This document shows, piece by piece, positions 37,283-46,030 of a DNA stretch of 64,000 nt. The position numbers and the translations under genes are program-made. The notes under the pieces are model-generated. The model saw only the letters and a program-made list of their open reading frames with translations, was not told where the DNA came from and searched no databases. Source of the DNA: Rhizobium leguminosarum (lineage in GTDB: Bacteria; Pseudomonadota; Alphaproteobacteria; Rhizobiales; Rhizobiaceae); the NCBI RefSeq assembly GCF_001652265.1, contig NZ_LWBS01000143.1, positions 41,521 through 105,520 of the forward strand, in the 5' to 3' direction. The first letter of the stretch is position 1. Each line of letters starts with the position of its first letter.

Positions 37283-37383
37283 AGAGCATTTCCGTTTTCT
37301 TGGAATCACGGAAATGCTCTATCTCTTTGTTTTCACGCAATTCCGGACGCAAAACCGCTGCACACTTTTGCTGGAATTGCTCT
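37283..37383. repeat. Two-palindrome intergenic mosaic element, family 2
   Basis: Palindrome one: AGAGCATTTCCG (37283-37294) facing CGGAAATGCTCT (37309-37320). Palindrome two: CAATTCC (37338-37344) facing GGAATTG (37373-37379), with core GCAAAACCGCTGCACACTTT shared with the elements at 11389 and 53129. It occupies the gap after pyrG. Confidence 0.75.
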
Positions 37384-37427
37384 GGGCGCGATCTGGATAA
37401 CATCTGTGCTCGCGCTATCTCGCCGGC

Positions 37428-37898
37428 ATGACCCCTTCACGCAGCACGACCGTCTCACGCTTCATCGCGGCACCACGCGAGCACATCTACCGTGCCTTCC
37501 TCGATGCAGAGGCGGTCGCCACCTGGCTTCCGCCTGATACGATGAAGGGCATCGTCCATGCCTTCGAGGGCAGGGAAGGCGGCGCCTTCAGCATGTCGCT
37601 CGTCTATCCCGATGACGAGGCGTCGCAGCCGGGCAAGACCTCTGACAAGATCGACAAGTTCCAGGGCCGTTTTGCACGGCTCGTGCCTGACGAGAACATC
37701 GTCTGGGCGACGGTCTTCGATTCCGAGGATGAAGATTTTTCCGGCGAGATGACGGTCGTCACGACATTGTCGCCCGCCGATGGAGGCACCGATGTGACGA
37801 TGGTCTGCGACAACATCCCCTCCGGCATTCGCCTGGAAGACAATGAAGAAGGCTGCCGCTCGACGCTCGACAACCTCGCCGCCTTCGTCGGCGGTTGA
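37428..37898 (+). CDS. SRPBCC (AHSA1-like) family protein
   Basis: A 156-residue START-like fold protein: TVSRFIAAPREHIYRAFLDAEAVATWLPPDTMKG, FDSEDEDFSGEMTVVTTLSP, VTMVCDNIPSGI and RSTLDNLAAFVGG match the activator of Hsp90 ATPase homologue 1-like family. These bind small hydrophobic ligands; the function is unknown. No strong ribosome site is seen, and the start could be a few codons later. Confidence 0.83.
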   Translation: MTPSRSTTVSRFIAAPREHIYRAFLDAEAVATWLPPDTMKGIVHAFEGREGGAFSMSLVYPDDEASQPGKTSDKIDKFQGRFARLVPDENIVWATVFDSEDEDFSGEMTVVTTLSPADGGTDVTMVCDNIPSGIRLEDNEEGCRSTLDNLAAFVGG

Positions 37899-37938
37899 CG
37901 GTCGCCGGCAAGGCCATGCCCCTGCCGGCGTTCAACTT

Positions 37939-39027
37939 TCAGGCAGCGGCCGGCAGCGGCCCGATATACACCGAGCGCGGGCGGATCAGCCTGCCTTCGA
38001 GCGCCTGTTCGCGCGCATGCGCCAGCCATCCGACAGTGCGGCCGATCGCGAAGACGCCAGTGAAGGCCTCGCGGGGAAAGCCGAGCGCTTCCAGCAGCAG
38101 CGCGGTATAAAACTCGACATTGACGTCGAGCGGCCGGTTCGGCTTGCGCGCCTTCAGGATCGCCAATGCAGCGGTCTCCACGGCTTCCGCCAGAGCGCCG
38201 CGGGCGCTGTTCACCTGTCCGGTAGAAATCAGCGGCTTTAGCGCTCCCTTCAGTGCATCGGCGCGCGGATCGCGGACGCGATAGATGCGGTGGCCGAAGC
38301 CCATCAGCCTTTCGCCGCGGTCGAGTGCTTCGCCGAGCCACGAGTAAGCATTCTCCACCGTTCCGATCGCATCCAGCATGTCGAGCACGGGACCGGGCGC
38401 GCCGCCATGCAGCGGCCCTTTCAGTGCGCTCACCGCCGCGAGCACGGAAGAGGTGAGACCGGCCTGCGTCGAGGCAATGACGCGCGATGCGAAGGTCGAG
38501 GCATTGAGGCCATGGTCCGATATCGTCACGAGATAGGTGTCGAGTGCCGCTGTCTGCTCCCTGGTCGGCAATTTTCCAGTCAGCATGCGCAGGATATCGG
38601 CCGCCTGCGGCAGCGAGGCGTCGGGCGCGATCGGTCTTTTGCCGCGTTGCTTGCGAAGGATCGCCGGCAGGAAAACTGCGGGCGCAGCCAGAAGGCTGAG
38701 AGCGGTATCGAAATCCTCGCCGTCGGGCAGGCGGGCGATCAGCGCCCGCATCGCATCGACCGGAGGCAAAGCGAGCAGGGCGGCATCGGCGGCCTTGATA
38801 TGGCCGAAAATCCTCGTTCGCGCCTGCGCCAACCAGTCGCGCAATTCCGCTTCGTCGAAGCTTTTTTCCATCAGCCCATCGAGCAATAGGGCGGCGACGC
38901 CTTCATAGGTGCCATTTGCAACCAGGTGATCCAGCGATACGCCGCGGATGATCAGTCGTCCCGCTTCGCCATCGACATCCGAAAGCTGCGTTTCGGCAGC
39001 AATGACATCTTCCAAGCCGTTTTTCAT
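37939..39027 (-). CDS. Citrate/methylcitrate synthase family protein
   Basis: A 362-residue enzyme that would condense an acyl-CoA with an alpha-keto acid, probably acetyl-CoA or propionyl-CoA with oxaloacetate. The citrate synthase motifs are present: SDHGLNASTFASRVIAST (catalytic His), ALKGPLHGGAPG (His), MGFGHRIYRVRDPRADAL. The third catalytic residue reads NVEFYTALLLEALG, with Glu where gltA has Asp; this exchange is known in the CitA-type clade. It lacks an HTH. It is transcribed divergently from the second paralogue, 83 bases apart. Confidence 0.88.
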   Translation of the reverse strand: MKNGLEDVIAAETQLSDVDGEAGRLIIRGVSLDHLVANGTYEGVAALLLDGLMEKSFDEAELRDWLAQARTRIFGHIKAADAALLALPPVDAMRALIARLPDGEDFDTALSLLAAPAVFLPAILRKQRGKRPIAPDASLPQAADILRMLTGKLPTREQTAALDTYLVTISDHGLNASTFASRVIASTQAGLTSSVLAAVSALKGPLHGGAPGPVLDMLDAIGTVENAYSWLGEALDRGERLMGFGHRIYRVRDPRADALKGALKPLISTGQVNSARGALAEAVETAALAILKARKPNRPLDVNVEFYTALLLEALGFPREAFTGVFAIGRTVGWLAHAREQALEGRLIRPRSVYIGPLPAAA

Positions 39028-39069
39028 GTTGTTTCTCCTTTACGGTCCGGATGATCCGACCTAGTGTCG

Positions 39070-39098
39070 TTGACGTCAATCTTGACGCAATTGATCAA
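39070..39098. promoter_or_regulatory. Clustered TTGA/TCAA sites between the two citrate synthase genes
   Basis: The divergent region holds TTGACGTCAA (39070-39079, perfect palindrome), TTGACGCAA (39082-39090) and TTGATCAA (39091-39098, perfect palindrome), side by side. Dense half-sites of one kind in a short shared promoter suggest an operator. The N-terminal helix-turn-helix of the right-hand gene product is the obvious candidate binder (inference). Confidence 0.5.
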
Positions 39099-39110
39099 TG
39101 TGAGGCTCCG

Positions 39111-40256
39111 ATGTTGTGGCTGACCGCCGAGGAGGCGCTGCAGGCGCTGAAGACCAAGCCGCAGACGCTGTATGCCAATGTCAGCCGCGGACGCATCCGC
39201 GCCAAGCCCGATCCCGCCGACCCGCGCCGCAGCCTCTATCAAGCTACCGACGTGCAGCGGCTTGCCGAACGCCATGCCGGCCGCCGCAAGACCGAAACGG
39301 TCGCCGCCGAGGCGATCCGGTGGGGCGATCCGGTTCTGTCGTCGGCAATCTCCACCATCATCGGCGGACGGCTCTTCTATCGCGGAAAGGATGCTGCCGG
39401 TTTCGCGGAAGCCGCGACGCTCGAGCAGACGGCGACGCTGCTCTGGAACGGCGCGGAAACCCTCTCTGGTGGCATCGAGACCCGCCATGCCTCTCCGTCG
39501 CTTCAGGCTGCCTTCCTGGCGCTGGCGGGGCGGGTGACATCGGATCTGACGTCGCTCGGCCGCTCGCAGGCAGCACTTCGCCGCGAAGCAAGCGGCGTTC
39601 TCCGCACCATCGCCGATGCACTGGCGCCGGGGCCTTTCGACCAGCCGCTGCATCTCAGGCTTGCGACAAGCTGGCAGCGGCCGGATGCCGCAGATTGTCT
39701 GCGCCGCGCGCTGGTGCTGCTTGCCGATCACGAACTCAACGCCTCGACCTTTGCGGCGCGGGTCACGGCATCGGCGGGTGCGGCCCTTTCGGCCGCCGTG
39801 CTGTCCGGTCTGGCGACCCTGACAGGGCCGCTGCATGGTGCCGCCTGGCAAGGCGTCGACGCCTTGACAGAGACCGCTTCCACCCTTGGGGCGGAGCAGG
39901 CGATACGCCGTACGCTTGCCCAGGGCAATCGCCTTTCGGCCTTCGGCCATCCGCTCTATCCAGATGGCGATGTCAGGGCCTTAGCGCTGCTGCCGCACTT
40001 CCCCCTGCCGCCGCAATTTGCCGAGGTCCGTGAAGTGGGCGAGGAGATAGTCGGCGAGAAGGTAAACGTCGATTTTGCGCTTGCCGCAATGGCCGCCGCC
40101 TTCGACCTCCCGAGGGAGGCGCCGATTATCATCTTTTCGCTCGCCCGTTCCGCGGGTTGGCTGGCGCATGCAATGGAGCAGATCGACAGCGGCGAATTGA
40201 TCCGGCCGCGGGCGCGTTATGCAGGACCGGCGCCTGAAACGGGCACCAGAACTTAA
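39111..40256 (+). CDS. Citrate synthase family protein with N-terminal helix-turn-helix
   Basis: A 381-residue protein. Residues 1-55 (MLWLTAEEALQALKTKPQTLYANVSRGRI ... YQATDVQRLAERHAG) form a MerR/excisionase-type helix-turn-helix. Residues from about 75 form a citrate synthase domain with all three catalytic positions: His in ADHELNASTFAAR, His in GPLHGAAWQ and Asp in KVNVDFALA. So it can be both DNA-binding and catalytically competent by sequence. The start at 39111 follows a GAGG; upstream in-frame starts lie in the operator. A metabolite-sensing regulator of the divergent paralogue is one possibility. Confidence 0.82.
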   Translation: MLWLTAEEALQALKTKPQTLYANVSRGRIRAKPDPADPRRSLYQATDVQRLAERHAGRRKTETVAAEAIRWGDPVLSSAISTIIGGRLFYRGKDAAGFAEAATLEQTATLLWNGAETLSGGIETRHASPSLQAAFLALAGRVTSDLTSLGRSQAALRREASGVLRTIADALAPGPFDQPLHLRLATSWQRPDAADCLRRALVLLADHELNASTFAARVTASAGAALSAAVLSGLATLTGPLHGAAWQGVDALTETASTLGAEQAIRRTLAQGNRLSAFGHPLYPDGDVRALALLPHFPLPPQFAEVREVGEEIVGEKVNVDFALAAMAAAFDLPREAPIIIFSLARSAGWLAHAMEQIDSGELIRPRARYAGPAPETGTRT

Positions 40257-40394
40257 GAATTCCGCCTCCGATTGCGCCGGTTAGCTTTTTTTGCCTAGGG
40301 AAATATCCGAATTCGGCTATCATGCTTCACATGGAAGAAGACGGTTGGCGGACGCTTTCGAAAAGAGCCGTCCGCACGGTCAAGGGGACTTTCC

Positions 40395-40913
40395 ATGAAT
40401 ATGACGTTTCGCAGCCAGCTTGCCGCCATACTCGTTGTCGGCCTCATTCCGCATGGGTCGGCTTTTGCGCAGTCTGCCGGCTGCACGGTCTCGCGTGATG
40501 CCGGCGCCCGCCAGGTGCTCAGTTGTCCAGGCGGCGTCACTGTGACGGCAGAGGCCGGCGCTGCCTACAGCCTCGTCGACCGCAACCGTGACGGCAGCCC
40601 CGATTCGGCATCGCTGCGCCGCAAGGCCATCCTCGTCGATGTCGATAACACCCAGCACGCCGGTGGTTTCCAGGTCGTGACGCCGCAGGCGATCGCGGCT
40701 GTGCGCGGCACCCAATGGGCTGTCGATGTCGCAGGCGGCAAGACCTCTGTGCTGGTCGTCAGGGGCAGCGTCGCGGTCCGCCGGCCGGCCGGCGAGGCAG
40801 TGGTGCTGTCGCCCGGCGAGGGCGTCGACGTCAGCGGCGGGACCGAACCTCTCGTCGTGCGTCGCTGGCCGGCGCCGCGAGCCGCAGCCCTTCTTGCCCG
40901 GCTCGGCCAATAA
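40395..40913 (+). CDS. Exported FecR domain protein
   Basis: A 172-residue protein with signal peptide (SQLAAILVVGLIPHGSAFA, cleavage before QSAG). FecR-like domain: VVTPQAIAAVRGTQWAVDVAGGKTSVLVVRGSVAVRRPAGEAVVLSPGEGVDV. FecR proteins usually pass a signal across the membrane to a sigma factor; here the partner is the CHASE2-cyclase gene six bases downstream, an arrangement known from other rhizobia. It may therefore report periplasmic state to the cyclase. AAGGGGA precedes the start. Confidence 0.85.
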   Translation: MNMTFRSQLAAILVVGLIPHGSAFAQSAGCTVSRDAGARQVLSCPGGVTVTAEAGAAYSLVDRNRDGSPDSASLRRKAILVDVDNTQHAGGFQVVTPQAIAAVRGTQWAVDVAGGKTSVLVVRGSVAVRRPAGEAVVLSPGEGVDVSGGTEPLVVRRWPAPRAAALLARLGQ

Positions 40914-40918
40914 ATCCC

Positions 40919-42775
40919 ATGAACCATCGCCTGCTGACCGTGATCGCGCTGCTGCTCGCCGGTCTTTGGGGAGCTGCGCTCGGCTATACCAATCTCAATG
41001 CCGGAAGCGGCCTTCTCGACCGGATGGAGGCCTCGCTTGCCGATATCCGCAGCGCCATCGTCGGGGCGAAGACACCGCCTCCAGTCGTCTCGATCGTTGC
41101 GATCGACGACCGCACCGCTCGGGCGCACGGCTATCCGCTCGATCGGGCGACACTTGCGCGCCTCGCCGGCGCGATCACCGCGTTGAGGCCGAAGGCTTTG
41201 GCGATCGATATTCTGCTGGTCGATCCGGGGCCGGAGGCGGGTGATGCTGCACTGACTGCTGCCCTTCGCCAGGGGCCGAGCGTGATTGCGGCTGCGGCCA
41301 CTTTCGCGCAAAGCAGCCAGCGGGTCACGGATGCGGCCGGCGATCCGCTTGCCGCCATCCCTGAGGCAAACCAGCTTCTCTTGCCGCTTCCCCGCTTTGC
41401 CGAGGCAGCTGCGGTCGGCATCGTCAATGTCGCAACCGACCAGACCGGCACGCCGCGCTTCATTCCGCTGATCTCGCGTTCCGCAGACCGGCTGGATCCG
41501 GCCTTTCCACTGCGTGTCGCGTCGGTGGCGCTCGGCGTCGATCCCACGATCGAGCCCGATGCCATCATGCTCGGAAAGCTGCGTATTCCCACGGATATCG
41601 GCCAGCGCCTGCCGGTGACCTTTTATGGCGGGCATGGCAGCATCGCCACCTTCAGCGCCGCCGATGCGCTGGATGGCAAGCTTTCGGCGCATGCGGTCAC
41701 TGGTCGCATCGTCGTCATCGGTTCGACGGTGACTGGCGGCGGCGACGTCTTCCCGACGCCGTTCGATCCTGTCATGCCCGGCGTCGAGGTAATGTCGACG
41801 GCGATCACCCATCTCGTCACCGGCGACGGAATGGTGCGCGACCACGGGATAAGGCTGATCGATGCCGGCATTGCCGTCGGTCTGACGCTCGTGCTCGTTT
41901 CGCTGGTCGCCTGGCGCCGCAGTACGGCAGGCTACATCATCATCGTGCTGACGCTGATCGTCTGGGCGATGATCAACCTCTCGGCCTTTGCACATGGCTA
42001 CTGGCTGAGTGCGGCGCTGCCGATCGCCGCAGCGCTGCCGCCGGCGCTGATCTTCGGGGCGGCCGAGCTCTGGCTTGACCGCGGCCGCGCCCGCCATTTC
42101 GCCGCGCAGAGCGCGCTCCTGCAGCGCATCGAGGCGCCCGGGCTCGGCGAATGGCTGGCGCGCGATCCGAATTTCCTTGCCGCGCCGGTGCGCCAGAACG
42201 CCGCCGTCATCTTCATCGATCTCTCGGGTTTCACCGGCCTCAGCGAAAATGTCGGGCCGGTGGCGGTCAGCGAGATGCTGAGCGGCTTCTTCGAACTGGT
42301 CGACGAGGAGGCGCGGGGCCATGGCGGCGCCATCACCAGCTTCATGGGCGACGGGGCGATGATCCTGTTCGGCCTGCCGGAGCCGGCCGATGACGACGCC
42401 GCCCGCGCTGCTGCCTGCGCGGTCAGCCTCTGCGAGCGCACAAGGGCCTGGCTTCAAGCGCATGCGGGCTTTGCCCAGAAGAAGATCGGCTTCAAGGTCG
42501 GCGCTCATTGCGGCCCGATCGTCGCCTCGCGGTTGGGAACCGGCGACCGGCAGCAGATCACGGCGGCCGGCGATACCATCAATGTCGGCAGCCGGCTGAT
42601 GGAGGTGGCCGCCCGCCACGGCGTCGAGCTGGCGCTGAGCGCCGAAATCGTCCGCGCCGCCGGTCCCGATAGCGTACTCACGCAGTCCGGCCGCATGGAG
42701 GGACCGTTGGAAACGGCGCTGCGCGGCCGGGCAAGCCGCATCGACGCCTGGCTGTGGCGTAGCCGCACACTTTGA
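40919..42775 (+). CDS. CHASE2 domain class III nucleotide cyclase
   Basis: A 618-residue membrane sensor. The order is: N-terminal helix (5-25), periplasmic CHASE2 domain (about 30-310), three helices (about 313-382), and a C-terminal class III cyclase domain (about 425-610). Metal-binding Asp434 (FIDLSGF) and Asp478 (MGDGAM) are present. The adenine-selecting Lys that normally precedes F-I-G-D is Ser474 (TSFMGD), so specificity for ATP is not certain from sequence. It follows the FecR gene by six bases and is likely coupled to it. The periplasmic signal is unknown. Confidence 0.87.
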   Translation: MNHRLLTVIALLLAGLWGAALGYTNLNAGSGLLDRMEASLADIRSAIVGAKTPPPVVSIVAIDDRTARAHGYPLDRATLARLAGAITALRPKALAIDILLVDPGPEAGDAALTAALRQGPSVIAAAATFAQSSQRVTDAAGDPLAAIPEANQLLLPLPRFAEAAAVGIVNVATDQTGTPRFIPLISRSADRLDPAFPLRVASVALGVDPTIEPDAIMLGKLRIPTDIGQRLPVTFYGGHGSIATFSAADALDGKLSAHAVTGRIVVIGSTVTGGGDVFPTPFDPVMPGVEVMSTAITHLVTGDGMVRDHGIRLIDAGIAVGLTLVLVSLVAWRRSTAGYIIIVLTLIVWAMINLSAFAHGYWLSAALPIAAALPPALIFGAAELWLDRGRARHFAAQSALLQRIEAPGLGEWLARDPNFLAAPVRQNAAVIFIDLSGFTGLSENVGPVAVSEMLSGFFELVDEEARGHGGAITSFMGDGAMILFGLPEPADDDAARAAACAVSLCERTRAWLQAHAGFAQKKIGFKVGAHCGPIVASRLGTGDRQQITAAGDTINVGSRLMEVAARHGVELALSAEIVRAAGPDSVLTQSGRMEGPLETALRGRASRIDAWLWRSRTL

Positions 42776-42874
42776 CAATCGCCGCGGGAGGGGCTAGGAA
42801 CGGCGCAAATACCCCGCCGGCTGGCTCCGGCCATGGCGCATCAACGCGCCTGACAGCTCCGAAAGATCGAACTC

Positions 42875-44830
42875 ATGACAGAATTTAACGGCGTCGTTCC
42901 GGCGATCGCCAAGGCGTTGCAGAAGCGCGGTTACGCCGAACTCACCCCGGTGCAAAAGGCGATGCTCGATCCGGCGCTTGCCGCTTCCGACGCATTGGTC
43001 TCGGCCCAGACCGGTTCCGGCAAGACCGTCGCCTTCGGCCTGGCGCTGGCGCCGACGTTGCTTGAGGGCAGGGAGCGCTTCGGCAATGCCGGCGCGCCGC
43101 TCGCCCTGGTTATCGCCCCGACGCGCGAGCTTGCCCTGCAGGTGAAGCGCGAGCTCGACTGGCTCTTTGAGATGACCGGCGCGGTAATCGCCAGCTGCGT
43201 CGGCGGCATGGACATCCGCAGCGAGCGCCGCTCGCTCGAACGCGGCGCCCATATCGTCGTCGGCACGCCCGGCCGACTTTGCGACCATATCCGCCGCAGG
43301 GCGCTCGACATGTCGGAACTGAAAGCCGCCGTGCTCGACGAGGCCGACGAGATGCTCGATCTCGGCTTCCGCGAGGATCTCGAATTCATTCTCGATGCGG
43401 CACCGGACGAACGCCGGACGCTGATGTTTTCGGCAACGGTGCCGGCGGCGATCGCCAAGCTTGCCAAGAGCTATCAGCGCGATGCCGTGCGGATCAGCAC
43501 TGCGGCCGAGGAAAAGCAGCATATCGACATCGAATATCGCGCGCTGATGGTCGCCCCGAGCGACCGCGAGAACGCGATCATCAACGTGCTGCGCTATTAC
43601 GAGGCGACCAATGCCATCGTGTTCTGCTCGACGCGCGCCGCCGTCAACCATCTGACGGCGCGGTTCAACAACCGCAATTTCGCCGTGGTGGCGCTGTCCG
43701 GCGAGCTGACGCAGAACGAGCGCACCCACGCGCTGCAGGCGATGCGCGACGGGCGCGCCCGTGTCTGCATCGCGACCGACGTTGCCGCCCGCGGCATCGA
43801 CCTGCCTGGGCTCGATCTCGTCATCCATGCCGACCTGCCGACCAATCCGGACACGCTGCTGCACCGCAGCGGCCGAACCGGCCGGGCCGGACGCAAGGGC
43901 ATCAGCGCCATGATCGTGCCGCTGAATGCACGGCGCAAGGCAGAGCGCCTGCTCGAGAATGCCGGTATTTCGGCTGCCTGGGCGCGCCCGCCTTCGGCCG
44001 AGGAAGTAAGCGAGCGCGACGACGAGCGGCTGCTCGCCGATCCGATCTTCAACGAAACGCCGCAGGAGGAAGAGCAGGGGCTGGTGCAGCAGCTTCTCGC
44101 CAGCCACGGCGCCGAAAAGCTCGCCGCCGCCTTCCTGCGTCTTTACCGCACCAATCATTCGGCGCCGGAGGACCTCATCGAGGTTACCGTGCAGGACGAC
44201 CGCAGCCGCAAGCGCCGCGACAATGCCGAGCCGTACGAGCCGGCGCAGAAGGGACCGCGCGAAGATTTCGGCGCCAGCGTCTGGTTTTCCGTCTCGGTCG
44301 GGCGCAAGCAGAATGCCGAGCCGCGCTGGCTGATCCCGATGCTTTGCCGCAACGGCAATGTAACGAAGCGCGAAATCGGCGCGATCAAGATGCAGCCTGA
44401 GGAAACCTTCGTGGAGATCGCCGCGGCGAGTGCGGAGAGCTTCCTGGCGGCGATCGGACCGAACAAGGCGCTCGAACGCGGCATCCGCGTGACCAGGCTT
44501 CCCGGCACGCCGGATTTCAGCCGGGCGCCTGCGCCAAAACCCTATGCCGGCAAGCCATCCCGCGACGAGCGGCCCGACGACTCATTTCGCGGCGAGCGGC
44601 CGAAGAACAAGTTCGGCAAGGGTCCGGGCGGCGGATATGCCGCCGCCGACAATAGCGGCGGGGAAAGACGGGAAAGCAAGCCCTGGAGCAAGAAGCCGGG
44701 CAGGCCCGCCTTCGATGGCCCGAAGTCCGACAAGCCGAAATTCGAAGGCGCCAGGTCCGAAGGCCCCAAATATGAGGGCAAGGGCGGCGCCGGACCGAAG
44801 AATAAGTTTTCAAAGAAGAAGCCCGGCTGA
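42875..44830 (+). CDS. DEAD-box RNA helicase
   Basis: A 651-residue ATP-dependent RNA helicase. Motifs: Q-motif region TPVQKAMLD, I AQTGSGKT, Ia PTRELA, II DEAD, III SAT, V ATDVAARGID, VI HRSGRTGRAG. After the core (to about 375) come a DbpA-like RNA-binding domain (WFSVSVGRKQNAEPRWLIPMLCRNG) and a tail of Gly/Lys/Pro-rich repeats (GPKSDKPKFEGARSEGPKYEG). It fits the CsdA/DeaD group that acts in ribosome assembly and cold adaptation. Probably monocistronic. Confidence 0.92.
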   Translation: MTEFNGVVPAIAKALQKRGYAELTPVQKAMLDPALAASDALVSAQTGSGKTVAFGLALAPTLLEGRERFGNAGAPLALVIAPTRELALQVKRELDWLFEMTGAVIASCVGGMDIRSERRSLERGAHIVVGTPGRLCDHIRRRALDMSELKAAVLDEADEMLDLGFREDLEFILDAAPDERRTLMFSATVPAAIAKLAKSYQRDAVRISTAAEEKQHIDIEYRALMVAPSDRENAIINVLRYYEATNAIVFCSTRAAVNHLTARFNNRNFAVVALSGELTQNERTHALQAMRDGRARVCIATDVAARGIDLPGLDLVIHADLPTNPDTLLHRSGRTGRAGRKGISAMIVPLNARRKAERLLENAGISAAWARPPSAEEVSERDDERLLADPIFNETPQEEEQGLVQQLLASHGAEKLAAAFLRLYRTNHSAPEDLIEVTVQDDRSRKRRDNAEPYEPAQKGPREDFGASVWFSVSVGRKQNAEPRWLIPMLCRNGNVTKREIGAIKMQPEETFVEIAAASAESFLAAIGPNKALERGIRVTRLPGTPDFSRAPAPKPYAGKPSRDERPDDSFRGERPKNKFGKGPGGGYAAADNSGGERRESKPWSKKPGRPAFDGPKSDKPKFEGARSEGPKYEGKGGAGPKNKFSKKKPG

Positions 44831-44895
44831 TTTTGCCAGCAGCCCTTCGCCGGTCCGGCGGAGGGCTTTGGGCCGTATCCCTGAGGGAGGCGAGG

Positions 44896-45330
44896 ATGAC
44901 GATGGAAACGGCGATTCTCAGCGTTCCGGTTTTCAGTGCGCTCTGCAATGAGGCCTTCCGGCTGCGGCGCGCTATTTTCGTGCATGAGCAGAAGGTTCCC
45001 GAAGCCGAGGAATTCGATGCCAATGATCTCAACGCTCATCATCTTGTCGCCGTCACGGCGGGCGAAGTCTCCGGCACGCTGCGAGTCATTTACGCCGAGG
45101 AACATGTGAAGATCGGCCGGGTTGCGGTTGCAAGCCAATGGCGCGGCCAAGGCATTGCAGCCGCAATGATCGGACGGGCGATGGAACTGCACCGCGCTGC
45201 CCGCGACAACCGCTTCTATCTGACGGCGCAGGCGGACAAGCTGCCGCTCTACGAGCGTTTCGGCTTCGTTGCCTATGGCGCGGAATTTCTTGACGGTGGC
45301 ATGCCGCATCTTGCCATGAAGAACTACTGA
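44896..45330 (+). CDS. GNAT family acetyltransferase (ElaA-like)
   Basis: A 144-residue acetyltransferase: RLRRAIFVHEQKVPEAEEFDANDLNAHHLVAVTAGEVSGTLRVIY, IGRVAVASQWRGQGIAAAMIGRAMELH with the acetyl-CoA loop QWRGQG, and PLYERFGFVAYGAEFLDGGMPHLAM. The N-terminal YxVFVxEQxxP-like pattern suggests ElaA relatives. The substrate is unknown. GGGAGG precedes the start at 44896. Confidence 0.86.
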   Translation: MTMETAILSVPVFSALCNEAFRLRRAIFVHEQKVPEAEEFDANDLNAHHLVAVTAGEVSGTLRVIYAEEHVKIGRVAVASQWRGQGIAAAMIGRAMELHRAARDNRFYLTAQADKLPLYERFGFVAYGAEFLDGGMPHLAMKNY

Positions 45331-45355
45331 GCTTCGTCGGCAGGAGCAGACGTCG

Positions 45356-46021
45356 ATGAAACGCCCGGGCATGTCGCAACCCGATCCGGCCGCCTTCATC
45401 CGTGCCAACCTGCCTATATCACCCGTTCCCTCGATCCCCGAGATCCGCCTTCATACGGCAGGGCCTGCAAGTGGGCTCTGGCGGCTTGCAGGTCGTGGAG
45501 AGGCCGATCCGCCGCCTTACTGGGCTTATCCCTGGGCCGGCGGCGCCGTGCTTGCACGCCATCTGCTCGACCAGCCGGAAACGGTCGCGGGCCGCCGTGT
45601 CCTCGATCTCGGCGCCGGCTCCGGGCTCGTCGCCATCGCCGCGGCAAAGGCTGGAGCAGCCACAGTGACCGCGATCGACATCGATGCCAATGCCATTGCC
45701 GCGATCAGGCTCAACGCAGCGATCAACGGCGTGAGCGTCATTGCCGTCGCCGCCGAGATCATCGAGGGGCCGCTGCCAGAGACAGATCTCCTCGTGGTCG
45801 GTGACCTGTTCTACGATCCCTCGCTTGCCCCGCGGGTAATGGCCTTCCTGCGGCGTTGCGAGGCAGCCGGTATCGAGGTGTTGATCGGCGATCCCGAGCG
45901 GGCCTACCTTCCTCAAGGCGAACTCAGCCGAATCGCCACTCACTCCGTTGCGGATTTTGGCGCGGGCACCGGCGGCAAGACTGCGCAGGCGGGCGTCTTT
46001 ACGCTTTCCGGCGACCGCTGA
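45356..46021 (+). CDS. SAM-dependent methyltransferase (ETFB lysine methyltransferase-like)
   Basis: A 221-residue class I methyltransferase: YWAYPWAGGAVLARHLLDQP, SAM-binding DLGAGSGLVAI and TAIDIDANAIAAIRLNAAIN, and GDLFYDPSLAP. The WAYPW.GG and GDLFYD motifs resemble the mitochondrial ETF-beta lysine methyltransferase and its bacterial relatives, so the electron-transfer flavoprotein is a reasonable but untested substrate; L11 methyltransferase is a less likely alternative. AGGAG precedes the start. It converges with moeA, nine bases between stops. Confidence 0.82.
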   Translation: MKRPGMSQPDPAAFIRANLPISPVPSIPEIRLHTAGPASGLWRLAGRGEADPPPYWAYPWAGGAVLARHLLDQPETVAGRRVLDLGAGSGLVAIAAAKAGAATVTAIDIDANAIAAIRLNAAINGVSVIAVAAEIIEGPLPETDLLVVGDLFYDPSLAPRVMAFLRRCEAAGIEVLIGDPERAYLPQGELSRIATHSVADFGAGTGGKTAQAGVFTLSGDR

Positions 46022-46030
46022 AATGACGAC

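Noticed and set aside
40565..42778. 737-codon minus-strand frame opposite the cyclase genes
   Set aside because: Same effect of third-position GC bias; the plus strand carries clear FecR, CHASE2 and cyclase motifs.
42794..44158. Minus-strand frame opposite the DEAD-box helicase
   Set aside because: Antisense shadow; helicase motifs are all on the plus strand.
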